From the NCBI GenBank assembly GCA_947494995.1, contig CANLWY010000001.1:558001-622000 (forward strand): 64,000 bases of DNA, in the 5' to 3' direction. This document shows positions 1 through 7,885 of this stretch, in pieces. Positions within the stretch are counted from its first letter, which is position 1, and the number at the start of each line of letters is the position of its first letter. The stretch comes from an uncultured Campylobacterales bacterium (lineage in GTDB: Bacteria > Campylobacterota > Campylobacteria > Campylobacterales > Arcobacteraceae). Below the pieces are notes generated by a model. It was not told the DNA's origin and did not search any database. It worked only from the letters and a program-made list of their open reading frames with translations. The position numbers and the translations under genes are program-made.

Positions 1-316
1 TTTTTATAGAACTAATAAATTTCTCTGAATCAGAATATGCTGAGGTAATAAGAATATTTTGTTCCTCGTTAATCTCTTTAATTTTAGAAGCCATAGTAAT
101 GCCATCCATAATTGGCATTTTTACATCTGTGATGATAAGATCAAAACTCTCTTTTTTATAAGTGTCAAGTGCAGCTTGTCCATTGTTTCTATAAACAACT
201 TTAAAAAAAATCTTTTCTAAATAATTTTTAAATGTATAAGCAATATTTTCATCATCTTCTACATAAAGTACAGAACAATTAGAAGCTAAGCTTTTTAATT
301 CACTTATTTTGTACAT
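1..316 (-). CDS. response regulator receiver-domain protein (3' part outside window)
   Basis: The reading frame opens with ATG at 316-314 and stays open to the window edge, so only the first 105 residues are visible. They form a CheY-like receiver: an acidic pair in VLYVEDDEN, a phospho-acceptor aspartate in LIITDVKMP and a conserved Ser/Ala in LITSAYS. The closest relative in the window is the receiver at the start of the protein at 2674-3960, which shares SVLYVEDEEN and ITDIKMP. It is divergent from the sensor kinase at 395, so the two may form a pair. The output domain cannot be seen. Family assignment is secure; function is inferred. Confidence 0.85.
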   Translation of the reverse strand, partial: MYKISELKSLASNCSVLYVEDDENIAYTFKNYLEKIFFKVVYRNNGQAALDTYKKESFDLIITDVKMPIMDGITMASKIKEINEEQNILITSAYSDSEKFISSIK

Positions 317-394
317 TTAGTTCCTTTATATGAACTTGTATCTTTCTTGTAATTGTAATATAATAATATTGAAAAATAATATAAAGAAGTAAAT

Positions 395-2665
395 ATGAAT
401 AGGTTAAGGGTCTTTTTAATTATAATATTTGGACTTGTTACTTGTTCAATGTTTGTTATTTATACTATAGATAAAAATACTAAAAGTAGCGAAAATTTTC
501 TTAAAAATATGATTAAAAATGAAGCGAATTCATATTACAAAAATATTGTAGAAGCAAGAAAATGGAACTCGATACATGGTGGAGTATATGTAAAAAAGAA
601 TGCTAATTTAAAAAGTAGTGAGAATTTAAAAGATGAATATCTTTATACAAGTGATGGAGAAGTATTAGTAAAAATCAATCCATCATTAATGATAAGACAA
701 ATATCTGAAATCTCAAATAAATTAAATGATAATTTTTTTAAAATTACAAGTTTAAATCCATTAAATTCTATAAATGCACCTGATGATTTTGAAAGAAGAG
801 GATTATTCTACTTTAATAAAAATAAAGAAGAAAATATCTACACTGAATATTCTAAAAACTTGTCAGAGTTTAATTTTATTGGTTCCTTAAAAGTTTCAGA
901 ATCATGTCTCTCTTGTCATAGAAATCAAGATTTTAAATTAGGTGAAATTAGAGGTGGCATTCGAGTCTCAATTCCTACAAAAAAATATTATCAAAATCTT
1001 GAAGAGATTAAAGAAAAAAATAGAACAATTATATTTATAATTATTGTAGGAACCATGGCTTTAATTCTTGGATTTAAATTTATTCTTGATAAATTAGATG
1101 AAAATAGTGATGAAATAGAAAAAAACTTAGAAAATATCAAACAACTAAAAGATCAAAAAGAGTTATTGTTACTTAGATATGAATATGCAATAGAAGGAAC
1201 AAAGGATGGTTTGTGGGATTGGAATTTAGAGACAAACAGTGTTTTTTATTCTAAAAACTGGAAAAATATGCTTGGATATAAAAATCATGAAATTGAAAAC
1301 AAATTTGAAGAATGGGATAAAAGAGTTCATCCTGATGATAAAGAACAAGCTATAAAAGATATAGAGAATAATCATAAGAAGCTTACTAGTTTTTATCAAA
1401 ATATTCATAGAATGAAACATAAAAATGGAACATGGGTATGGATTTTAGATAGAGGAAAAACTTACTTTAATGAAAATGGTGAGCCATATAGAATGGTTGG
1501 TTTTCATTCAGATATAACAGAGCTTAAAAACCTAGAAATAAGTTTAAAAAAGACAAAAAATGAATTAACAGAGTTTAAGTTTATAATTGAAAGTGCCCCA
1601 ATTACTATAATGATTACAGATATAAATGGGGATATAACATACGTAAATCCACATTTTACAGAGATTACAGGATATGAAAAAAATGAAGTTATAGGAAAAA
1701 AGCCTAAGGTTCTTAGATTTAATGAACATAAAAATAAAGAAGATGATGAAAAATATAAAAGTTTATGGCGTACAATCTTAGATAAAAAAACCTGGGGAGG
1801 TATTTTTAGAAATAGGAAAAAGAATGGTTCTGAATATTGGGAAACCGCAACAATTTTACCTATATTAAATAATAGAGGTGAGATACAAAACTATTTAGGA
1901 ATTAAAAGAGAAATTACTAAAGAACTTTTCTTAGAGAAGCAGTTAAAAGAGAAAGAAGAACTAATGTTAGCTCAGTCAAAAAATGCTGCAATGGGTGAAA
2001 TGATTAGTATGATTGCACACCAATGGAGACAGCCTATAACGGCAATATCAATGAGTGCAAATAATATTATAGCTGATATAGAATTAGAAGAATTAGATTC
2101 GGAAACTACAAAGAAAGTGGCTAAAAACATTGCTGATCAAACACAATATTTATCAAAAACAATAGATGATTTTAGAAACTTTTTTAAAGAAGATAAAACA
2201 ATAGTTGAGTTTAAAATAAAAGATTTCATTAAAGAGATAGAAACTATTATGTTAGCTTCTTTAAAGAACAATAGTATTGATTTTGTAGTTAATCTTAAAG
2301 AAGATATTACTTTAAGTAGTTATAAAAGTGAGTTACTACAAGTGTTTATAAATATTATAAAAAATGCAAAAGAAGCTTTGGTTGAAAAAAATGTTGAGAA
2401 TAAATTTATTCAAGTAGATATTGAAGAGAAAGAAGATGAGATATTAATTTCAGTATTAGATAATGGTGGAGGAATTGAAGAAGAGAATTTATCAAAAATT
2501 TTTACAGCATATTTTAGTACAAAAAATGACTATAATGGCACGGGATTAGGTCTTTATATGTCAAAAATAATTATTGAAAAACATTTAAAAGGGAGTATTT
2601 TTGTAAGAAATAAAGACAAGGGTGCAAACTTTGTAATTCGTATCAAAAAAAATTTAAAAGAGTAG
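395..2665 (+). CDS. membrane sensor histidine kinase with periplasmic haem-c (DUF3365-like) domain and two PAS domains
   Basis: 756 residues. TM1 spans about 7-25 and TM2 about 211-229, enclosing a periplasmic domain with a c-type haem motif CLSCH at 171-175, as in DUF3365/Tll0287-like sensors. Two cytoplasmic PAS domains follow (about 260-380 and 392-508). The H-box AHQWRQP has its phospho-acceptor His near 542, and the ATPase ends with DNGGGI and GTGLGLYM. The haem suggests redox or gaseous-ligand sensing, which is inference. It lies between two receiver genes, divergent from one (1-316) and convergent with the other (2674-3960, 8 bp away), and either could be its partner. Haem attachment would need the CcsBA machinery, also encoded in this window. 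Confidence 0.9.
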   Translation: MNRLRVFLIIIFGLVTCSMFVIYTIDKNTKSSENFLKNMIKNEANSYYKNIVEARKWNSIHGGVYVKKNANLKSSENLKDEYLYTSDGEVLVKINPSLMIRQISEISNKLNDNFFKITSLNPLNSINAPDDFERRGLFYFNKNKEENIYTEYSKNLSEFNFIGSLKVSESCLSCHRNQDFKLGEIRGGIRVSIPTKKYYQNLEEIKEKNRTIIFIIIVGTMALILGFKFILDKLDENSDEIEKNLENIKQLKDQKELLLLRYEYAIEGTKDGLWDWNLETNSVFYSKNWKNMLGYKNHEIENKFEEWDKRVHPDDKEQAIKDIENNHKKLTSFYQNIHRMKHKNGTWVWILDRGKTYFNENGEPYRMVGFHSDITELKNLEISLKKTKNELTEFKFIIESAPITIMITDINGDITYVNPHFTEITGYEKNEVIGKKPKVLRFNEHKNKEDDEKYKSLWRTILDKKTWGGIFRNRKKNGSEYWETATILPILNNRGEIQNYLGIKREITKELFLEKQLKEKEELMLAQSKNAAMGEMISMIAHQWRQPITAISMSANNIIADIELEELDSETTKKVAKNIADQTQYLSKTIDDFRNFFKEDKTIVEFKIKDFIKEIETIMLASLKNNSIDFVVNLKEDITLSSYKSELLQVFINIIKNAKEALVEKNVENKFIQVDIEEKEDEILISVLDNGGGIEEENLSKIFTAYFSTKNDYNGTGLGLYMSKIIIEKHLKGSIFVRNKDKGANFVIRIKKNLKE

Positions 2666-2673
2666 TTTGTTTT

Positions 2674-3960
2674 TTATTCAGTAACTTTATCTTCATCTAT
2701 ATTTTTAATTGTATCTCTTAAATCGATTATTATATTGGCCTGTTCATTTAGTTTTTCATTTATTTTGATTACTTCTTTAGTCTTGAGTGCATTCTCTTCT
2801 TTTAGTTTATTAATTTGGTGATTTTGTTTATCGATTAATTGAAGAGATTTTTTATGAGATTCACTAATCTTCTGCATATTCAATTTCTGCATCTCTAGAA
2901 CCTTATGATATTGTGTATCTTTATCTTTTGAACCATTTTCATAAAATTCTATTTGATTAACAGCCTTTTTATACTTTGATTCAATTTTTGAAACTCTATT
3001 TTTATAACTACTATATTCATTTTTTACTTGTTCTAGTTCTTTATTTAAAGAAGAAATCATTTCAATTGCATTGATATTTGTTTTTTTAAACTCCATATAA
3101 TTGGTCATTACTTTCTTTTTAAAGTTTCTTTTTTCAATTTCTTCGTTTGTTGTTAAAAACCTTATTCCTATATACTCTTTTATATTGTTATCTATATCAA
3201 GAAGAGGAATTATAACTGCATGTACAAAATAAGCTTCATCTGCTTTTGTTTTATTTTTTATTGTTCCTTCCCATGTTTTTCCAGCTTGAATATCTTTCCA
3301 AAGTTCTTGATAAACACTTTTTGACATATCAGGATGTCTTACAATATTGTGAGTTTGTCCAATTAGTTCTTCTTTTTTATATCCAGAAATATCACAAAAG
3401 AAATCATTTGCATAAGTAATAACACCTTTTAAATCTGTTCTTGAAACAATAGCAACTTTATCTATTACATCAGTAAACTGTTTTAGTTGGTCATTATCAA
3501 TTTTTAGTTGAACTAAAAGTTTTTGTAACTTTTCTTCATATTCTATATTGTCTTTCAAAGCTTTTATTTTTGAAACAGTTTTAAAAAGAGTTTTATTTAA
3601 ACTCATATAGTCTATAGGTTTTATTATATATCCATCAATTCCTAGTTTTATAGATCTTTGAAAATTATCAATTTCAGAGTAGGCAGAAACAATAATTATA
3701 TTTTGGTTTGGATTTATCTCTTTTATTTTTTCAGACATATCTAGTCCATTCATTTTAGGCATCTTTATATCTGTTATAACGATGTCAAAACTATCTTCTT
3801 TATAAAGAGCTAAACCATCTTCTCCATTCTTTGCATAGATAACTTCATTAAAGAACTTTGATAAATAAGTGATTAAGGTTTGAGCAATATTTTCTTCATC
3901 TTCTACATAAAGTACACTAAGTTCAGATGATATTTCTTTTAATTTTTTTAAGTTATCCAT
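2674..3960 (-). CDS. response regulator with receiver, PAS and long coiled-coil
   Basis: 428 residues. The receiver domain covers about 10-130, with phospho-acceptor D64 in VITD and the conserved Lys in IIKPIDY. A PAS domain follows at about 163-272, of the type containing RTDLKGVITYAND and HNIVRHPDM, seen again at 39279-39731 and near the window end. The last 150 or so residues are heptad-rich and Lys/Glu-rich, so probably coiled coil. There is no DNA-binding or enzymatic output domain, so it probably signals by protein contact. It ends 8 bp from the end of the convergent haem-sensor kinase and sits 16 bp upstream of the ThiE-like gene on the same strand. Domain calls are clear; partners are inferred. 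Confidence 0.88.
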   Translation of the reverse strand: MDNLKKLKEISSELSVLYVEDEENIAQTLITYLSKFFNEVIYAKNGEDGLALYKEDSFDIVITDIKMPKMNGLDMSEKIKEINPNQNIIIVSAYSEIDNFQRSIKLGIDGYIIKPIDYMSLNKTLFKTVSKIKALKDNIEYEEKLQKLLVQLKIDNDQLKQFTDVIDKVAIVSRTDLKGVITYANDFFCDISGYKKEELIGQTHNIVRHPDMSKSVYQELWKDIQAGKTWEGTIKNKTKADEAYFVHAVIIPLLDIDNNIKEYIGIRFLTTNEEIEKRNFKKKVMTNYMEFKKTNINAIEMISSLNKELEQVKNEYSSYKNRVSKIESKYKKAVNQIEFYENGSKDKDTQYHKVLEMQKLNMQKISESHKKSLQLIDKQNHQINKLKEENALKTKEVIKINEKLNEQANIIIDLRDTIKNIDEDKVTE

Positions 3961-3976
3961 ACGATTTATCCTATGT

Positions 3977-4549
3977 TTAATGGTTTATAAAGTATCTAAT
4001 TGAAGCGAATCCATATGCTCTTGTATTAGATATTTTTTTTACTTCTTCTTCTGATACTATTCCACCTAAAGCAATTATATTCAAATCTTCATAAACTCTA
4101 ACTGTTTGTCTAAACTTAGCCATTCCTTTTGCTTCCCCTTTATTAGGTGTTTCAAAAATGGGAGAGTATGTTACTGCATCCACATGATACTTCATTGCAT
4201 TTTCTATATCTTTATAGTTATGACAAGAGATAATTATATAAAGATCTAAATCTTTTGCTTTTTTTATTTTTTCAAACTGTTTTGAGTTTAGATGAACGCC
4301 TGTTGCTTTTAGTTTTTTTGCTAGTTTATAATTAGAGTTTAATAGTATTTTATTTATGTTATACTCTTTACAAACAGAAACAAATAGTTTTGCTAATTCT
4401 TTAAAATTATCAGACTCTTTATCCCTAAAACAAGCTATATCAACTTTTTTTGAATTAAGAGCTTCTCTTAAGTTTTTTTCAAATTCTTTTAAATTATTTG
4501 AATAATATTTAGGATCAGTTATTAAGTAACTAATCAAATCATCTCTCAT
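3977..4549 (-). CDS. ThiE/TenI-family protein (thiamine phosphate synthase-like)
   Basis: 190 residues, a TIM-barrel of the thiamine phosphate synthase/TenI family. Visible family motifs are GVHL at 84-87, YSPIFET at 128-134 and ALGGI at 160-164. ThiE normally joins the hydroxymethylpyrimidine and thiazole moieties; TenI is a thiazole tautomerase. The segment after GVHL reads NSKQ rather than the GQxD of typical ThiE, and the family Ser-Val/Thr-His turn is SCHNYKD. TenI-like or divergent activity is therefore possible. No other thiamine genes are nearby. It lies 16 bp upstream of the response regulator at 2674-3960 and may be cotranscribed with it. Family assignment is good; the exact reaction is unsure. 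Confidence 0.75.
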   Translation of the reverse strand: MRDDLISYLITDPKYYSNNLKEFEKNLREALNSKKVDIACFRDKESDNFKELAKLFVSVCKEYNINKILLNSNYKLAKKLKATGVHLNSKQFEKIKKAKDLDLYIIISCHNYKDIENAMKYHVDAVTYSPIFETPNKGEAKGMAKFRQTVRVYEDLNIIALGGIVSEEEVKKISNTRAYGFASIRYFINH

Positions 4550-4622
4550 ATATATCTAGTCCTTTACAATTACTTTATATTTAAATTTTATAATAGTTTA
4601 TATTAAATAATGGAGGTGCATT

Positions 4623-5741
4623 ATGAGACTTTTGTTATTAGTGTTACTATTCTTTTCTTTTTTGACTATAAGTTCTGCATATGAAACAAAAGATAATAGG
4701 TCAATATCTTTAAGAATGAAGACATTTACATGGGATACAAACTGGAATAAACGTATTATAGACTATGATGAGCTTTTGAGTGGTGGTCCGCCAAGAGATG
4801 GTATTCCTCCTATTGATAATCCTAAATTTATATCAATTAAAAAAGCAAAAAATTGGTTAAGTGATAATGAGCCTGTAATTTTCTTAGATATAGATGAGAA
4901 AGTAAAAATATATCCTTTATCTATTTTGATGTGGCATGAAATTGTTAATGATGAGTTATCTAATAAAAAAATATCAGTAACTTTTTGCCCTTTATGTAAT
5001 TCTGCAATTGTATTTAATAGAAGTTTAGATGGTAATCTTTATGATTTTGGAACTTCTGGGCTATTGCGTCATTCTGATTTAGTGATGTATGATAGACAAA
5101 CAGAATCTTTATGGCAACAGTTTACAGGTGAAGCTATTGTTGGAGATATGGTAAATAAACAACTTGAAATTTTGGCTTCATCAATAGTTGGTTTTAAACA
5201 TGCATATGAAAATTATCCTAAGGCATTAGTTTTGTCAAAAGAGACAGGTTATATAAGAGATTATGGACGTAATCCTTATTCTGGTTATGATGATATAAAT
5301 GAAAATCCTTTTTTATTTAATAAAAAAAGTGATAGTAGATTTAGACCAATGCAAAAAGTTGTAACTGTTTCATTAAATGGTATTGATAAAGCTTATAGTT
5401 ATGATAGTTTAAAAAATAAAAGTGTATATAACGACAAAGAGTTAAACTTAGTGATTTTTCATAAAAAAGGCGCTGTTTCCGCTTTAGATAGAAGTGTAAT
5501 TAAAAATTCAAGAGATGATGGTGCTTTCACTGTATATAGTAGTTTTTTGGCTAATGAAAAGTTAGAGTTTATCTATAATAATGAAGAGATAAAAGATATA
5601 AATACAAACTCTACTTGGAATATTTTTGGAAAAGCGATTAATGGTAAATTAAAAGGAAAAAAATTAAAGCCAATAGTTCATGCAGATCATTTTTGGTTCT
5701 CATGGGCTGTGTTTAAACCAAATACATTAATTTATAGATAA
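4623..5741 (+). CDS. DUF3179-domain exported protein
   Basis: 372 residues with an N-terminal signal peptide (hydrophobic stretch 2-19). The body carries DUF3179 hallmarks: FLDIDEKVKIYPL, a cysteine motif in TFCPLCNSAIVF, DFGTSGLLRHSDLVMYDRQTES and LWQQFTGEAIVGD. The family is widespread in bacteria and archaea but its biochemical role is unknown; the paired Cys could be redox- or metal-related. A ribosome-binding stretch TGGAGG lies just before the ATG. The gene stands alone, divergent from the ThiE-like gene and convergent with atpB, and is closed by a strong terminator. Family call is confident; function is unknown. Confidence 0.8.
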   Translation: MRLLLLVLLFFSFLTISSAYETKDNRSISLRMKTFTWDTNWNKRIIDYDELLSGGPPRDGIPPIDNPKFISIKKAKNWLSDNEPVIFLDIDEKVKIYPLSILMWHEIVNDELSNKKISVTFCPLCNSAIVFNRSLDGNLYDFGTSGLLRHSDLVMYDRQTESLWQQFTGEAIVGDMVNKQLEILASSIVGFKHAYENYPKALVLSKETGYIRDYGRNPYSGYDDINENPFLFNKKSDSRFRPMQKVVTVSLNGIDKAYSYDSLKNKSVYNDKELNLVIFHKKGAVSALDRSVIKNSRDDGAFTVYSSFLANEKLEFIYNNEEIKDINTNSTWNIFGKAINGKLKGKKLKPIVHADHFWFSWAVFKPNTLIYR

Positions 5742-5743
5742 TA

Positions 5744-5777
5744 AAAAAGGGAAGAAGCAAAAGCTCCTTCCCTTTTT
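5744..5777. terminator. bidirectional intrinsic terminator between DUF3179 gene and atpB
   Basis: Inverted repeat with arms AAAAAGGGAAG and CTTCCCTTTTT, extended inward by AGC/GCT around an AAAA loop. It has an A-tract on one side and a T-tract on the other, so it can end both convergent transcripts. Confidence 0.85.
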
Positions 5778-5799
5778 ATATTTTTTGAAGTAGCACTAA

Positions 5800-6486
5800 T
5801 TAGTGATCTTCATGCTCCATCATGATTGAACCAGCAATATATACATAAGTTAAAATCATAAAAATAAATGCTTGTAATAAAGCAAATGCAGTTAACATAA
5901 AGAAACCAGCTAAAGGAACAATCCATGGAGTAATCATAAGAAGTACCATAAGGAACATATCATCCCCTCTAATTGCACCAAAAAGTCTAAATGATAATGA
6001 GATAATTCTTGAAATATGTGAAATGATCTCAATAGGGAACATTAATGGAGCAAGAATAGGCATAGGTCCCATAAAGTGGGCAAAATAGTTAACAAAACCA
6101 TTCTTTTTAATACCTAAGTAGTTATAGTAAACAAATACAATTAATGCTAAAGATAAAGTAAAGTTGATATTTGCAGTTGGTGATTCAAACCCAGGGATTA
6201 CACCCATTAAGTTAGCAACAACAATAACTAAACCTAAAGAACCGATTAAAGGTAAGTATTTTCTAGAGTTTTCTTCACCCATAGTGTCAGCACCCATTGA
6301 AATAACACCACCAATGAACATTTCTAGTACATTTTGTGTCCCTGTTGGTACTAGTTGCATCTTTTTCGTAGCCGCTCTTGCTAGTAACATAACGATTCCT
6401 ATCACTAGTACAAAGTGTGATAAGATAATCCATTCTTGTCCGTGACCACCGATTGATCCTAAGAACGTAAACAGTCTTCCTTCCAT
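5800..6486 (-). CDS. atpB: F0F1 ATP synthase subunit a
   Basis: 228 residues and strongly hydrophobic, with several membrane helices. It carries the subunit-a signatures: the essential Arg in SLSFRLFGAIRGDDM, plus PIEIISHISR and a C-terminal helix LLQAFIFMILTYVYI. The protein forms the proton half-channels against the c-ring. It is encoded alone, with no other ATP synthase genes in view, which is the usual arrangement in Campylobacterota. The start ATG is preceded by AAGGAAGAC, a good ribosome-binding site. Confidence 0.95.
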   Translation of the reverse strand: MEGRLFTFLGSIGGHGQEWIILSHFVLVIGIVMLLARAATKKMQLVPTGTQNVLEMFIGGVISMGADTMGEENSRKYLPLIGSLGLVIVVANLMGVIPGFESPTANINFTLSLALIVFVYYNYLGIKKNGFVNYFAHFMGPMPILAPLMFPIEIISHISRIISLSFRLFGAIRGDDMFLMVLLMITPWIVPLAGFFMLTAFALLQAFIFMILTYVYIAGSIMMEHEDH

Positions 6487-6581
6487 TGTCTTCCTTTTTT
6501 TCTTTTACAGTTTTTGACTAAAATATACTGGACATTATATATTCTGTTTGCTAAAATTTTTATAAATGTGTAAAATGATTT

Positions 6582-7802
6582 CTAGATTTGTTTAAATCTG
6601 TAACCATTTTGTTTCAATTTTTCCCTTATGAGTTTTTGATGTTCCTCACCCTTTGTTTCTAATGCAATTGTTACAAGTGCTTCTCCAAACTCCAATTTTA
6701 CGGAGTTTCTATCAAAATCAATTTGTACAATATTTGCACTACACTCTTTGAAAACTTCAGTTAAATGCATAAGTGCGCCTGGTTTATCCATAAGTGTTAC
6801 GATTAGATTCATTTTTCTATTTGATTTAACTAAACCTTTTTCAATAATTTGTGCGAGCATAGTAACATCAATATTTCCACCACTGATAACAGCACAAACT
6901 TTAGAGTCTTCAATTTCAACTTTTTCATGCATTATTGCAGCCGTTGCAACAGCTCCTGCCCCTTCAACTACAAGTTTATGTTTTTCTAGTAAAAAAAGAA
7001 TCGCATTTGCAATTTCATTATCACTTACTTCAACAATATCATCTACATAGTCAATAATTATATCTAGAAGTTTTGGAGTGACATCACGCACAGCTATACC
7101 ATCTGCTATGGTTCTAACTGAAAGTGAATCAATTGGCATTTGTGACCTATATGAGTCTTTCATTGCTTTTGCGCCTGTTGCTACTACTCCAATAATTTTG
7201 ATATCAGGGTTTATTGCTTTTGCTGCTATCGCAATACCTGCAATTAATCCACCTCCACCAATTGGAACGATTAGTTGTTTTAAATCAGGAACTTTTTCTA
7301 AAATCTCTAAAGATATTGTTCCTTGTCCCGCAATTACATCATCATCGGCAAAGGGATGGATAAACTCTTTCTGTTTTTTCTGAGCAAACTCTTGTGCTGC
7401 TTCATAAGCTTCATCAAAATTTTCACCATGAAGAATAACTTCTGCTCCATAAGATTTTACTCCACTAACTTTTGTAAGAGGGGTTGCTTCAGGCATAAAA
7501 ATGGTGGCTTCACAGTTAAAATGTTGTGTTGCATATGCTAATCCCTGTGCATGGTTCCCTGCACTTGCTGCTACTACTCCTGCATCTCTTTTTTCTTGTG
7601 AAAGAGATGCCACTCTATTAAAAGCACCTCTTACTTTAAAACTTCCGGTAAGTTGCAGATTCTCTTTTTTAAAATATATTTCACTTCTAAATGCTTCACT
7701 TAAAATAGGTGCCTTAGTTAAAGGTGTATTTTGAGCAATGTTTTTAAGATTCTCTTGTGCTTTTTTTATATCATTAATAGTTATCATTTTTGTACTTTTC
7801 AT
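6582..7802 (-). CDS. ilvA: threonine ammonia-lyase (threonine dehydratase)
   Basis: 406 residues, a PLP fold-type II enzyme that deaminates L-threonine to 2-oxobutanoate, the first step of isoleucine synthesis. The PLP lysine is K56 in TGSFKVRGAF. The glycine-rich phosphate loop is PIGGGGLIAG, and ASAGNHAQG is the substrate loop. A C-terminal ACT-like domain (about 330-406) is shorter than the double ACT of large biosynthetic enzymes, as in the roughly 400-residue class that can be catabolic or biosynthetic. It lies downstream of metE, with a strong hairpin between them that suggests separate transcription. Confidence 0.93.
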   Translation of the reverse strand: MKSTKMITINDIKKAQENLKNIAQNTPLTKAPILSEAFRSEIYFKKENLQLTGSFKVRGAFNRVASLSQEKRDAGVVAASAGNHAQGLAYATQHFNCEATIFMPEATPLTKVSGVKSYGAEVILHGENFDEAYEAAQEFAQKKQKEFIHPFADDDVIAGQGTISLEILEKVPDLKQLIVPIGGGGLIAGIAIAAKAINPDIKIIGVVATGAKAMKDSYRSQMPIDSLSVRTIADGIAVRDVTPKLLDIIIDYVDDIVEVSDNEIANAILFLLEKHKLVVEGAGAVATAAIMHEKVEIEDSKVCAVISGGNIDVTMLAQIIEKGLVKSNRKMNLIVTLMDKPGALMHLTEVFKECSANIVQIDFDRNSVKLEFGEALVTIALETKGEEHQKLIREKLKQNGYRFKQI

Positions 7803-7822
7803 TTTTAATTACCTGTAATAGT

Positions 7823-7885
7823 ATCTAAAAACAGTTTTTATTTCTTTGAATAAAAACTGTTTTTAGATAGAGCTGTTGCTCTATC
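7823..7885 (-). terminator. overlapping hairpins after metE
   Basis: A perfect 20-bp inverted repeat (arms 7823-7842 and 7849-7868, 6-nt loop) begins ATCTAAAAACAG. It shares GAT with a second hairpin, GATAGAGC-TGTT-GCTCTATC (7866-7885), that covers the metE stop codon. On the metE transcript the small hairpin comes first. It lies between metE and ilvA and most simply ends metE transcription. The overlap means the two stems compete at their junction. Confidence 0.75.

Noticed and set aside
6748-7734. Several plus-strand open frames opposite ilvA
   Set aside because: They mirror the codon pattern of ilvA and show no independent start signals.
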